From NCBI GenBank assembly GCA_035762175.1, contig DASTPP010000171.1, positions 71,962 through 135,961 of the forward strand: a DNA stretch of 64,000 bases. The letters are read 5' to 3'. The notes under the pieces were generated by a model. That model was not told the origin of the DNA, ran no database searches, and was given only the letters and a program-made list of their open reading frames with translations. Position 1 is the stretch's first letter; every line of letters begins with the position of its first letter. Positions 9,300 to 18,263 of the stretch are shown here, piece by piece. The stretch comes from DASTPP01 sp035762175. GTDB lineage: Bacteria; Myxococcota_A; Polyangia; Polyangiales; Polyangiaceae. The translations under genes were made by a program, and so were the position numbers.

Positions 9300-10337
9300 A
9301 TGCCCCGACCCCCCTCGCGAAGCGCTCCTGCCGCAAAGCGTCGCTCCCCCGCCGCCTTCCTTTGGTTGCTCGTCGCCGTCGGCGGCGCCCTCTACGCGGC
9401 GCGCTCTTCGGGGTACCTCGGCTTCGGCCTCGCGCACCTCTGGGCGCAGATCATGCCGCGCGACGAGGCCATTCTTTCGTACCTGCCCCTCGACGAGCGC
9501 GCCTTCTTGCTCGTCAGCCCCCACCACCTCGAGCCCCGCGCCTTCGACCCGCAGGGCCGCCCCCCCGCCCCGCTCGAGCGCCTGCGCGCCGACGTCCGGC
9601 AGGTCGCGGGCGTCGATCTCGCGCTCGACGTCGACCGGCTCGCGCTGAGCCCCGGCCTCGCCGTCGCCCGCGGCCGCTTCGACCGCTCGGGCCTCGGCCA
9701 GCGCCTCGCCCGCGCCGGCTACCGCCAAGACGAGTACCGCGGCGTGCCGCGCTGGGTGAAGGCCGACGAAGACGCCGTCGCGCTCGACGACGGAACGCTC
9801 CTTTACGGCGGCGAGGGGGCCCTGAAGGCCGCGCTCGACGCGCACCTCGACGAGGGCCGCTCGCTCGCGTCGCGCCCCGACATCGTCGCCCGCCTCGACC
9901 GCGCCGGCTGGTCGCACGCGTTCGTCGCGTACGTCGACGGCAGCCAGACGACCTCGCTGCGCGCCGCCCTGCTCGGCTCGACCGGCCCGCGGGGCCTCGT
10001 CGCCGCGCTCGACACGACCCAGGCCGGCGTCGAGCTGCACGGCCTCGTCGAGGCCCCCTCGCCCGAAGCGACCGACGAGCTCTTCTCGCTGCTCGAGTCG
10101 AAGCGCCGCGGGCTCGAGCGGGCGGCCGCCGGCCTCGGCGGCGCGTCGGGCCCCCTGCTCGAGAAGGCCGTGGCGGCGGCGGTGCTGCGCAAGGGCGGCG
10201 AGCCCGCCTCCGTCGAGGCGCACGCGCGGCTCGGCGCGGCCGAGGTCGCCACGCTCCTGCGCGAGGCGTCCGGCGCGACCGAGAGGCTGCGCGAGGCCTA
10301 CCAGGCCCTGCGCCTCGTTCAGCTGCTCTCGCCCTGA
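9300..10337 (+). CDS. Hypothetical membrane-anchored protein
   Basis: This 345-residue protein has a basic N-terminus and one hydrophobic anchor at about residues 18-35, followed by a soluble, mostly extracytoplasmic domain. The domain alternates beta-rich segments (ERAFLLVSP, GLAVARGRFD, GTLLYGGEGALKAALDAHL) with a helical C-terminus (ELFSLLESKRRGLERAA). The layout recalls DUF3352-like periplasmic proteins, but the match is weak and no function is assigned. The gene ends 22 bp from the convergent gene at 10360. Confidence 0.75.
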   Translation: MPRPPSRSAPAAKRRSPAAFLWLLVAVGGALYAARSSGYLGFGLAHLWAQIMPRDEAILSYLPLDERAFLLVSPHHLEPRAFDPQGRPPAPLERLRADVRQVAGVDLALDVDRLALSPGLAVARGRFDRSGLGQRLARAGYRQDEYRGVPRWVKADEDAVALDDGTLLYGGEGALKAALDAHLDEGRSLASRPDIVARLDRAGWSHAFVAYVDGSQTTSLRAALLGSTGPRGLVAALDTTQAGVELHGLVEAPSPEATDELFSLLESKRRGLERAAAGLGGASGPLLEKAVAAAVLRKGGEPASVEAHARLGAAEVATLLREASGATERLREAYQALRLVQLLSP

Positions 10338-10359
10338 TCCGGGCGGCCGGGCCGCGCGC

Positions 10360-11019
10360 CTACGATCCGGGGAACCACCCGTCCGACGAGCGCCAGTCGC
10401 TCTGGCCGAACTGCACGAAGGGCAGGTGCCCGCGGATGCTCAAGATGTGCGTGCCCAGCCACTCGGGGCGGCTACTCCCCAGCGGGAGCTGCAACGAGTA
10501 GCCGACGTCGACGTAGAAGATGGTGCCGAACACGCCGGCCGACCCGACCCCGATCGTGCGCCCGTCGCCGAACACCGGGCCCGCCGAGAGCTCGAGCGAG
10601 ACCCCCACCCGCCGCGTCGCCCCGACGCGCCCCGTCGCCATCGCCCCCCAGGCCCGGAAGCCGTCGTTGGTGTCGGCCATGAACGCGCGCCCGGTCAGGC
10701 CGTAGGCGTGCCAGTCGGTCCGTTGCGACGGCTCGTACGAGGCGCGCCGCCACACGGTCTGCAGGTAGCCCAGCCCGAGCGAGCCCGTCTTGCCCGAGTA
10801 GTCGGCGTACGCGGCGATCGAGCCGGTCGTTCGGCGCACCCCCACGAGGCAGCTGCCCTTGTCGTCGGCGTCGGGGCAGTCGCCCCCCTGCCCGACCGCG
10901 GGCGGCGACGAGGGGGCGGGCGGCTGCGCCGAGGCGATCGGGCCCCAGGCGAGGGCGGCGAGCGCGATCGCGCCCGCAGAACGAGGCCTTCGCCCCCGAC
11001 GCGAAGCTTGCGAAGCCAT
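10360..11019 (-). CDS. Secreted or outer-membrane hypothetical protein
   Basis: This 219-residue protein has an Arg-rich n-region, a hydrophobic core and a cleavage-like ASAQ near residue 32. A Pro-rich linker and a short Cys-containing segment (GDCPDADDKGSC) follow. The remainder alternates aromatic and glycine residues (GLGYLQTVW, AWGAMATGRVGATRRVGVSL, GTIFYVDVGYSLQLPLG), as in small outer-membrane beta-barrels. No family is recognised. Confidence 0.7.
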   Translation of the reverse strand: MASQASRRGRRPRSAGAIALAALAWGPIASAQPPAPSSPPAVGQGGDCPDADDKGSCLVGVRRTTGSIAAYADYSGKTGSLGLGYLQTVWRRASYEPSQRTDWHAYGLTGRAFMADTNDGFRAWGAMATGRVGATRRVGVSLELSAGPVFGDGRTIGVGSAGVFGTIFYVDVGYSLQLPLGSSRPEWLGTHILSIRGHLPFVQFGQSDWRSSDGWFPGS

Positions 11020-11390
11020 GGGTTCGGTGGGCCCGATGGCTGTGCCGGCCCCGGGGTCGCGTCAAGCGCGGGGCGCCGAGGGCCGAAGGGGGGTTCAGGG
11101 CTTCGGGCGAGCGCCGACCCCGGGCTTGCCGGCCCGCGGGGCGCCGAGCTCGGGCTCATGCGACGCTCTTGAGGCTTCGAAGCGTAGGTGGGGCTGGCGT
11201 TCTTTGTCTGCCCCCGAGCCGCCCCCCTTCTTTGCGAAGGTACGTTTCGTGCTTACGCTTGTCTGCCCGCCCTTGCGCGCCGGGTGAAACTCATGTTCCC
11301 TAGGGCCCCCTCGGCCCCCGGGGGTTTCGGGGCCCCACGGTCGAAAGGTGGGGCGGCGCACCCGTCTTTTGAAAGAAAGGTGAAGTTTAC
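11020..11390. other. Intergenic region upstream of infA
   Basis: This 371-bp stretch separates divergent genes and should contain the infA promoter. A G/C hairpin-prone segment (GGGCCCCCTCGG...CGGGGCCC) lies near 11300-11340. The purine-rich GAAAGAAAGGTGAAG just before the GTG at 11391 is a good ribosome binding site. No confident -10/-35 pair and no other gene were found. Confidence 0.4.
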
Positions 11391-11612
11391 GTGAGTCGTG
11401 GAGATCTACTCGAGCTTGAAGGTACCATCGTAGACGCACTCGGCGGCGGTCAATACGCCATTCGCGTCGACCAGGGCGGCGGCACCGTGCGTGCCCAGCT
11501 CTCGGGCCGCATGCGACGCTTTCACATCCGCGTTTTGCCGGGCGACCGGGTACGGGTGGCGGTTTCGCCCTACGACCCGACCCACGGCCTCATCGTCTAT
11601 CGCGGGAAGTGA
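11391..11612 (+). CDS. infA: Translation initiation factor IF-1
   Basis: This 73-residue S1-type OB-fold protein, the usual IF-1 length, has the family landmarks LELEGTIVDAL, YAIRVDQGG, VRAQLSGRMRRFHIRVLPGDRVRVAVSPYD and a C-terminal IVYRGK. It binds the 30S A site during initiation. The GTG start follows a strong purine-rich ribosome binding site. The stop overlaps the next start (GTGA), coupling it to an exported aminopeptidase. It stands outside any ribosomal protein cluster, so it may be one of several infA paralogues. Confidence 0.93.
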   Translation: MSRGDLLELEGTIVDALGGGQYAIRVDQGGGTVRAQLSGRMRRFHIRVLPGDRVRVAVSPYDPTHGLIVYRGK

Positions 11613-14404
11613 GCGCCGTGCGCCGCCGGGCCACCCAGGCCGCCGGGCGCCTCCGGGCGCCGCTGGCGGCCGCGTCGTTTTTGTCCCTGGCGCTGGCCTC
11701 GTGCGAGCCGGCCCCCGCCGCCCGCCCGCCCGCGGCGGCGGCCCCGCCCCCGGCGCCGCCGCGCTTCGGCGAGGCCCCACCGCCGCGGGCCGACGGGCGG
11801 CTCGGCAACGAGGGGCTCGTGCCGCTCGCCTACGATCTGCACCTGCAGATCGATCCGGCGGCCGAGCGCTTCCAGGGCGAGGCGACGCTCAAGGTCCGGG
11901 TCGACGCCCCGGCCCCCGCCGTCGTGGTGCACGGGCGCGGCCTGCGGGTGCTCCACGTCGAGGCGGCCCAGGGCGCGACGCGCCTGCGCGGCGCGGCGAC
12001 CGTGCGCCCGGCGGCGGGCACGCGGGGCGAGCCCGAAGAGGTGGCCCTCGGCTTCGAGGCGCCGCTGCCCCGGGGCGAGGTGTCGATCGTCGTGCGCTAC
12101 GACGCGGCCTTCCCGCGCGGGCTGCGCGGCCTTTACCGCGTGCACGAGGGGGGCGCGTCGTACGCCTTCACGCACTTCGAGCCCTCCGACGCGCGCCGCG
12201 CCTTCCCTTGCTTCGACGAGCCCGGCGTCAAGGTGCCGGTGACGCTCGCGATCGACGTGCCGGCGGGCCAGCGCGCCTTCGCCAACATGCCCGAGGCGGG
12301 CCAGCGCCCCTCGGCCGACGGGCGCTGGGTCACGGTCTCGTTCGCCCCGAGCCCGCCGCTGCCGAGCTACCTCGTCGCCTTCGCCGTCGGCCCCTTCGAC
12401 GTCGCCGAGGGGCGCGCCTCGGTGCCCTTGCGCCTCGTCGCGCCGAAGGGCAAGGCCTCGGGCGAGTACGCGCTCGCGGCCGCCTCGGGGCTCTTGCAGA
12501 AGCTCGAGGCGTACTTCGGCCGGCCCTACGCCTACCCGAAGCTCGACCTCGTGGCGGTGCCCAACTTCGGCGCCGGCGCGATGGAAAACCCCGGCTTTAT
12601 CACCTTCCGCGAAGAGCTCTTGCTCTTCGACGAGGCCGGCGCGCCGACGCGCGACCGCCGGCGCTCGGCCGAGGTGATCGCGCACGAGCTCGGGCACCAG
12701 TGGTTCGGCAACCTGGTCACGGCCCGCTGGTGGGACGACTTGTGGCTGAACGAGGGCTTCGCCACCTTCGCGACGCACAAGGCGCTCGACCCCTGGCGGC
12801 CCGCGTGGGGGGCGGCGCTCGATCTCGTCGAGCGCAAGGGCTCGGCGCTCGAGATCGACGCGCTGCCGAGCGCGCGCGCGGTGCGCCAGCCGGTGCGCTC
12901 GACCAGCGAGGCGCTCGAGGCCTTCGACCCCATCACGTACACGAAGGGCGCGTCGATCTTGCGCATGCTCGAGCACCAGGTGGGGCCCGGGCCCTTCCAG
13001 GCCGGGCTCAAGGCGTACCTCGGCGCGCACGCGCACGGCAACGCCACGAGCGGCGAGCTCCTCGCGGCGCTCGAGCAGGCGAGCGGCAAGCCGGTGGGCG
13101 CCGTCGCCTCGTCGTTCCTCGACCGGCCGGGGGTGCCGCTCGTGCGCGCGAAGCTCGAGTGCAAGGGCGGCCCGGCGCGCGTGCTCCTGCGCCAGTCGCC
13201 GCTCGCCGCCCCGCCCGCGCCCCCGGGCGAAGGGCCCGCGCCGCCCTGGCGCGTGCCGGTCTGCGTCGCCTTCGGCGATCCGCGGCAGGTCCGCTGCACG
13301 ACGCTCGAGGGCCGCGAGGGCGCGGTCGAGCTCGGCCCGGCCTGCCCCGCCTGGTTTCTGCCGAACGCCGACGAGGCCGGCTACTACCGCTACGCCCTCG
13401 AGCCGGCCGACCTCGAGCGACTCGAGCGCCGCCGCTTCGCCCCGCTGACCGACGCCGAGCGCGTGGGCCTGCTCTCGAACGCGGGCGCGCTCGTGCTGGC
13501 CGGCGAGCTCGGCGCCGACCGCGCCCTCGCGCTCGCCCGCTCGTTCGCCCCCGAGGGCCGCCGCGCCGTCGTCGCCTCGGTCATCGACCTCTACGCGCTC
13601 TTGCGCGAGAAGGTCGCCGAGGGGCGCGACCTGCCGCGGCTCGAGGCGCTCGTGCGCAAGGCGCTCGGCCCCGCCCACGCCCGCCTCGGCTGGGCGCCCG
13701 ACGCCCAGACGAAGCCCGGCGCGAAGGCCCCGCGGCCCGGCGAGCCCGACGCCTCCGACGACGCCGCGCTCGTGCGCGTCGCGCTCATCGACGCGCTCGC
13801 CTCGATCGGCCACGACGAGGCCGTCCTGCGCGAGGCGCGCCGCCGCGCCGACGCCTTCCTGTCGAAGCAGGGCCCCGAGCAGCACCCCGACAACGTCGCC
13901 CTCGCGCTGCGGGCCGCGGCGCGCCGGGGCGACGCCGCCCTCTGGGACGCGCTCTCGCGCGCGCTCGCCGGGCCGAACCCGCCCCAGACCCGCGTCGCCA
14001 TTTCGTCGGCGCTCGCCTCGTTCGAAGACCCCGCGCTGCTCCGGCGCACGCTCGATCTGACCCTGACCGACCGCGTGCGCCTGCAAGACCTCCGCTACAT
14101 CTTCCCGCCCGCCTTCGCGCGCCGCGACACCTCGGCGGCCGCCTTCGCCTGGGCCCGCGACCACGCCGACGCGCTCGCGCGCAGGCTGCCGCCCTCGATG
14201 CTGAGCGGGCTGTCGGCGCTGCTCGGCTCGGCCTGCACGGAGGCCGAGCGCGACGAGCGTGGCGCCTTCCTCGCCGACAAGCTGCGCGGCGTCGAGGGCT
14301 CGGGCCGGGCCCTGGCGCTCGCGCTCGACCGGGCCAACGCCTGCGTCGCGGCGCGCGCCCGCGAGGCGCCCCGGCTCGCGGCGGCGCTCGACAAGGCGAA
14401 GTAG
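11609..14404 (+). CDS. M1-family zinc aminopeptidase, lipoprotein
   Basis: This 931-residue gluzincin has the substrate-binding GAMEN motif at 323-327, the zinc site HELGH at 359-363 and the third ligand Glu382 in LNEGFA. The N-terminal segment SFLSLALASCEPA is a lipoprotein signal, so the enzyme probably sits on the periplasmic or outer face and trims peptides there. The C-terminal third is an Ala/Leu/Arg-rich helical domain as in ERAP/PepN-type enzymes. GTG at 11609 overlaps the infA stop; a GTG at 11618 is an alternative. Confidence 0.93.
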   Translation: MSAVRRRATQAAGRLRAPLAAASFLSLALASCEPAPAARPPAAAAPPPAPPRFGEAPPPRADGRLGNEGLVPLAYDLHLQIDPAAERFQGEATLKVRVDAPAPAVVVHGRGLRVLHVEAAQGATRLRGAATVRPAAGTRGEPEEVALGFEAPLPRGEVSIVVRYDAAFPRGLRGLYRVHEGGASYAFTHFEPSDARRAFPCFDEPGVKVPVTLAIDVPAGQRAFANMPEAGQRPSADGRWVTVSFAPSPPLPSYLVAFAVGPFDVAEGRASVPLRLVAPKGKASGEYALAAASGLLQKLEAYFGRPYAYPKLDLVAVPNFGAGAMENPGFITFREELLLFDEAGAPTRDRRRSAEVIAHELGHQWFGNLVTARWWDDLWLNEGFATFATHKALDPWRPAWGAALDLVERKGSALEIDALPSARAVRQPVRSTSEALEAFDPITYTKGASILRMLEHQVGPGPFQAGLKAYLGAHAHGNATSGELLAALEQASGKPVGAVASSFLDRPGVPLVRAKLECKGGPARVLLRQSPLAAPPAPPGEGPAPPWRVPVCVAFGDPRQVRCTTLEGREGAVELGPACPAWFLPNADEAGYYRYALEPADLERLERRRFAPLTDAERVGLLSNAGALVLAGELGADRALALARSFAPEGRRAVVASVIDLYALLREKVAEGRDLPRLEALVRKALGPAHARLGWAPDAQTKPGAKAPRPGEPDASDDAALVRVALIDALASIGHDEAVLREARRRADAFLSKQGPEQHPDNVALALRAAARRGDAALWDALSRALAGPNPPQTRVAISSALASFEDPALLRRTLDLTLTDRVRLQDLRYIFPPAFARRDTSAAAFAWARDHADALARRLPPSMLSGLSALLGSACTEAERDERGAFLADKLRGVEGSGRALALALDRANACVAARAREAPRLAAALDKAK

Positions 14405-14417
14405 GCCCCGGACTTCC

Positions 14418-14700
14418 AGAGGGTGTTGCGAAACGCCCCCGCTGGCGGCCCCCGACTCAAGTCGGGGGCCGCGGACGCCCGCTCGTGCCGCGCGGAAGCG
14501 AGGCCGATTCGGCGCGCCAAGCCCGCCCCCTTGGCAGGGGCCGGGCTCCCGCGGGCTTCGTCTTGCCGGCGAGCACGCGAAGCGGCGCGCGGCGAGAGAG
14601 CCCTGCCTCCGGCAGGGCTTGGACGGCCGTTTCCGCGGGCGTTCGCTGCCCCCGAGTTCCCTCGGGGGCGGCCCGCCGGCCGCGCTTTGCAACACCCTCT
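14418..14700. repeat. MITE-like element, copy A (283 bp, 19-bp terminal inverted repeats)
   Basis: The left end AGAGGGTGTTGCGAAACGC and the right end GCGCTTTGCAACACCCTCT are inverted copies with two mismatches in 19. Inside are several G/C hairpins (CCCCCGACTCAAGTCGGGGG; CCCTGCCTCCGGCAGGG; CCCCCGAGTTCCCTCGGGGG) and no credible gene. A second copy with the same order of hairpins lies at 53281-53545. It fills the gap between the aminopeptidase and the convergent gene at 14755. No target-site duplication was recognised. Confidence 0.75.
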
Positions 14701-14754
14701 TGCGTGCGGGGCGCGCCGCGACGTGGTCACCCGGGCTTCGGCCCTACCCGCGCC

Positions 14755-16002
14755 CTACTTCTTGCCCATCTCGCGCAGGGCCTTGGCGAGCTCTTTGCCG
14801 TTCTTGATGACGCCCGCGCTCGCCTCGCCGCCGTCGCCGCCCGGCTCGCCGTTGAGCAGCTGGCTCGTCTTGGCGAGCTCGCTCAGCACGCGCGCCGAGA
14901 TATCATTCGGGAAGGCGGCCGCGACGCTCTCGGGCTCGACCGGGATGCCCACCCGCTTCTCTTGGGTCGAGAAGAAGTCGCCGGCCTCGTAGCGCGCGAT
15001 GTCCTGCTTCTCGCGGGTGACGAGGTTGTTCATCGAGAGCGACTTCGGCCAGTCGGCGCCGAGCGCGAAGGGCGCGCCGAGCGGCGCGATCGAGGCGACC
15101 GGGCCCTTCTGGCTCTTGGTGACCAGGATGGTATAGCCGATCTGGGGCTTCTCGCCCTGCTCGAGCGCGTTCTTGATGGCCTGCTTCTGCCCGCCGAAGA
15201 GGCCCTGCAGGGCCTCCTTGCGGGTGTTGAGCGCCTGCACGTCGGCGACGTACTGGAAGAGCAGGTTGAGCGTGCGCCGGTCGTAGCTGCCGACGCCCCG
15301 GCCGACGAGCTTGCCGCCGTCGAAGGGCACGCTGATGCCGCCGAGATCTTTGACGAAGTTCTCGGGGAACTTGCGCGCCTTCATCTCTTTGACGGCTTCG
15401 CCGATCTTGGCGTTGAGCTGGTCGATCTTGGCGTTGGACGCCTCGACGTCCTGCGCCAGCATGCCCGCGCCCTCGATCGCGTTCGACTCGCGCTTCGAGT
15501 TGGCGTAGCCCTGCCCGACGACGGTGCCGATGAGGATGCCGATGACCGCGCCGCCCGCGCCCGCGTAGGCGATGAACTTGCGCATCGCCTTGGCCGCCTC
15601 GACCGCCTCGGCGCCGACCTCGATCTTGATCTCTTGCGGCCGCGCGGGCCGCCGCGTCTCGCCCGTGGCGAAGGGGTTGGGCTGCTCGAAGGGCTTGGCC
15701 GCGTCGAAGGGGTTGGCCGCGTCGGCCGGCCCCGACCCGACCGGCGGCGGCACGAAGGGCGGCGCCGGCACGCCGCCCCCGATCGAGGTCGTGGGCAGCA
15801 CGGGCGCCGGGATGCCCACCGGCGGGCGGATGTCATTGCTGCCGGGCAGCACCGGGGCCGGCAGCACGCCCGGGCTGGTCGCCCCCGGGTCGCGCCCCGC
15901 GAGCCCCGGCATCGCCGGCGAGATCGGACCGTTGGGGCTCGGGCCGGGCTGGCCTTTTGCGAGCCGCTGTTTTAGGTCAATCTTCGTTTTTTTTTCGGCC
16001 AT
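14755..16002 (-). CDS. Hypothetical single-pass membrane protein
   Basis: This 415-residue protein starts MAEKKTKIDLKQRLAKG. A Pro/Gly-rich disordered region (about residues 15-125, with repeated NPFDAAKPF-like motifs) leads to one TM helix at about 143-165 (IAYAGAGGAVIGILIGTVVG). The remainder is soluble, with helices such as NAKIDQLNAKIGEAVKEM. The ATG at 16002 is preferred to an upstream start at 16092 because the extra residues are Arg-rich junk and AGGTGAA precedes 16002. Function is unknown. Confidence 0.8.
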   Translation of the reverse strand: MAEKKTKIDLKQRLAKGQPGPSPNGPISPAMPGLAGRDPGATSPGVLPAPVLPGSNDIRPPVGIPAPVLPTTSIGGGVPAPPFVPPPVGSGPADAANPFDAAKPFEQPNPFATGETRRPARPQEIKIEVGAEAVEAAKAMRKFIAYAGAGGAVIGILIGTVVGQGYANSKRESNAIEGAGMLAQDVEASNAKIDQLNAKIGEAVKEMKARKFPENFVKDLGGISVPFDGGKLVGRGVGSYDRRTLNLLFQYVADVQALNTRKEALQGLFGGQKQAIKNALEQGEKPQIGYTILVTKSQKGPVASIAPLGAPFALGADWPKSLSMNNLVTREKQDIARYEAGDFFSTQEKRVGIPVEPESVAAAFPNDISARVLSELAKTSQLLNGEPGGDGGEASAGVIKNGKELAKALREMGKK

Positions 16003-16147
16003 CGGTACCGGTTCACCTGCGCGTGCGCCCCGCCGGCGCCGGGGCCGACCCCGACGATGAGGAAGGCGCCCGCGGCCGCCGCAAACACCCAACGCCTGAA
16101 CGGCACGTTAGCGGCCCGCGTGAAGCCATGTCAACGACAACGCCGCC

Positions 16148-17080
16148 ATGCTCCGCCCCCCGCCCTTGACCCCGATCTCGCTTCGTGCTCCCGACGGCAC
16201 CCCCCTGGTCGCCCATCGGACGCCACCGCCGCCCCGCGGCCCCTGGGTGGCCCTCGTCAACGGGCCCAGCTTTCACCACGTCGCCTGGCACCACCAGCTC
16301 GACTACCTGAGCCACCGCATGGCCCTCGTGACGTGGAACTACCGCGGCCTCTTCGACTCGCCGCCCCCGGCCGACCCCGAGGCCTACGCCGTGCCCGACC
16401 ACGTCGCCGACCTCGGCGCCGTGCTCGACGCCGTCGCCGCCCCGAAGGCCGCCCTGCTCGCCTTCAGCCTCGGCGCCGAGATCGCCCTCGACTTCGCGCG
16501 CACGCACCCCGAGCGCGTCAGCCACCTCGTCCTCGTCAACCCCTGCTTCGGCCGCGCCTACGCCCGCGCGCTCGGCGTGCCCGGCGGCCGCCACCTCCTG
16601 CCCGCCACCGTCGACGCCGCCCGCCGGCTCTTCCCGCTCGTCTCTCGCGCGCGCCGCCGCGCCGGCGGCTGGCCCGAGACCTCGGGCTGGCTCAAGCGCC
16701 TCGGCTTCGCCGGCGACACCCTCGACGACGAGCTCTTCGCCGACGTCGAGCGCGCCTTCCGCTCGGTGCGCGTCGACGCCTACCTCGGCCTGCTGCGCGG
16801 CCTCGCCTCGCACGACGTCGCCCCCGCCCTGCCCGCCCTCGCGCCGCCCACCCTGCTCATCGTCGGCGACCGCGACCTGTGGAGCCCGCTCGTCGCCGCC
16901 AAGCGCCTCGCCCGCGAGCTGCCCCTCGGCGAGCTCTTCGTCGTGCCCGGCGGCACCCACTACCTGCCGCTCGAGTACCCCGAACTCATCAACCTGCGCA
17001 TCGAGAAGTTCTTCGACGCGCACCCCGCCCCGACCCCCGAGGCCCCCCGGGCCGGCAACGGCCAGGGCGCCAAGGCCTGA
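16148..17080 (+). CDS. Alpha/beta-hydrolase fold protein
   Basis: This 310-residue protein has the alpha/beta hydrolase order: oxyanion-side strand WVALVNGPSFHHVAW, WNYRGLFDS, nucleophile elbow AFSLGAEIAL, acid in LIVGDRDLWSP and catalytic His in GGTHYLPLEYPE. The elbow reads A-x-S-x-G rather than the usual G-x-S-x-G. The cap region (about residues 140-215) is helical. The natural substrate is unknown. The C-terminal 20 residues are Pro/Gly-rich. Confidence 0.85.
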   Translation: MLRPPPLTPISLRAPDGTPLVAHRTPPPPRGPWVALVNGPSFHHVAWHHQLDYLSHRMALVTWNYRGLFDSPPPADPEAYAVPDHVADLGAVLDAVAAPKAALLAFSLGAEIALDFARTHPERVSHLVLVNPCFGRAYARALGVPGGRHLLPATVDAARRLFPLVSRARRRAGGWPETSGWLKRLGFAGDTLDDELFADVERAFRSVRVDAYLGLLRGLASHDVAPALPALAPPTLLIVGDRDLWSPLVAAKRLARELPLGELFVVPGGTHYLPLEYPELINLRIEKFFDAHPAPTPEAPRAGNGQGAKA

Positions 17081-17204
17081 GCGCGCCGCCCGGCCGGGCG
17101 AAGCGTGGGCGCCGCCGCGGACGCGGGCCACCCTTCGCGCGCGCCCGGCGCCGGCGATCGGGCCGGCGGGTGCCCGCGCGCGGGGCCCGTGGTAGGCCTT
17201 GGCC

Positions 17205-18086
17205 GTGACCCCCCTCGCCCCCTCCCCCGACGCCGAGCTCGGCCCGAAGCTCGAGCGGCTCCGGGGCCTCGTCCGCGAGCTCGAATCGGTCGTGGTCTGC
17301 TTCTCCGGGGGCATCGACAGCGCCCTCTTGCTCGCCGTCGCCGGCCGCGAGCTCGGCGAGCGCGCGCTCGGCCTGACGGCCATCAGCGCCAGCCTGCCGC
17401 CCGGCGAGCGCGAAGAGGCCGAAGCCGTCGCCCGCGCCGTCGGCGCCCGCCACGCCTTCGTCGACTCGTCCGAGGTCGACGACCCCCACTACGCGGCCAA
17501 CAACCCCGACCGCTGCTTCCACTGCAAGAGCGAGCTCTACCGGCTCGCCAGCCGCGAGGCCAAGCGGCGCGGCTTCCGGCACGTCGCCTCCGGCATCATC
17601 GTCGACGACCTCGGCGACTACCGCCCCGGCATCGACGCCGCGCGCGCCGAGGGCGTGCGCTTCCCCCTCGCCGAGGCCGGCTTCCGCAAGCCCGACGTGC
17701 GCGCCGCCGCCGCCGAGCTCGGCGTGCCCATCTGGGGCAAGCCCGCCTCCGCCTGCCTGTCGAGCCGCATCCCCTACGGCACCGCCGTCACCCGCGAGCG
17801 GCTCGGCCGCGTCGGCGCCCTCGAGGCCGCGCTCAAGCGCCTCGGCCTGCGCCAGCTGCGCGTGCGCTACCACGAAACGCCCGGCCTTGACGGCCCGCAG
17901 TTCCTCGCCCGCGTCGAGCTCGACCCCGCCGAGCTCGCCCTCGCCCTCGACCCCGAGCGGCGCGCCGCCATGCTCGAGGCGGGCCGCGCCGCCGGCTTCC
18001 ACCACGTCACGCTCGACCTCGCCGGCTACCGCTCGGGCAGCCAGAACGACGTGCTGCGCGGCCGCGCGCTGCCCGTCGTGCGCTGA
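17205..18086 (+). CDS. larE: ATP-dependent sacrificial sulfur transferase LarE
   Basis: This 293-residue PP-loop enzyme has the ATP-binding SGGIDSALLL near residues 34-43, the conserved RCFHCKSELY motif, and KPASACLSSRIPYG containing Cys184, which matches the sacrificial Cys176 of Lactobacillus LarE. LarE donates sulfur to the nickel-pincer nucleotide cofactor of LarA-type racemases. No larA, larB or larC lies nearby. GTG at 17205 is chosen; a TTG at 17199 would add two residues. The last 30 bases, including the stop, form the first unit of a 33-bp tandem repeat. Confidence 0.92.
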   Translation: MTPLAPSPDAELGPKLERLRGLVRELESVVVCFSGGIDSALLLAVAGRELGERALGLTAISASLPPGEREEAEAVARAVGARHAFVDSSEVDDPHYAANNPDRCFHCKSELYRLASREAKRRGFRHVASGIIVDDLGDYRPGIDAARAEGVRFPLAEAGFRKPDVRAAAAELGVPIWGKPASACLSSRIPYGTAVTRERLGRVGALEAALKRLGLRQLRVRYHETPGLDGPQFLARVELDPAELALALDPERRAAMLEAGRAAGFHHVTLDLAGYRSGSQNDVLRGRALPVVR

Positions 18087-18178
18087 GCCCGCGGCCGCGC
18101 GCCGCCCGTCGTGCGCTGAGCCCGCGGCCGCGCGCCGCCCGACGTACGCTGAGCCCGCGGCCGCGCGCCGCCCGGCGA
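18055..18178. repeat. 33-bp tandem repeat spanning the larE stop codon
   Basis: Three and a half units begin at about 18055, 18088, 18121 and 18154. Each full unit carries the pattern GGCCGCGCGCCGCCC...GCTGAG. The first unit is the actual 3' end of larE, so the TGA is copied in every full unit. Copies two and three differ at only a few bases. Confidence 0.85.
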
Positions 18179-18263
18179 ATGCATCCGAACCCGGGCGCGC
18201 GGCGAATGCCTCCTTCGAAGCCCGGCCACGAGGCGCCCGGGCCCGAAAGGACGACCTTCCGCC

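Noticed and set aside
14418..14700. Coding gene inside the repeat element
   Set aside because: The frames through both copies are Arg/Pro/Gly-rich, and changes between copies preserve hairpins rather than codons.
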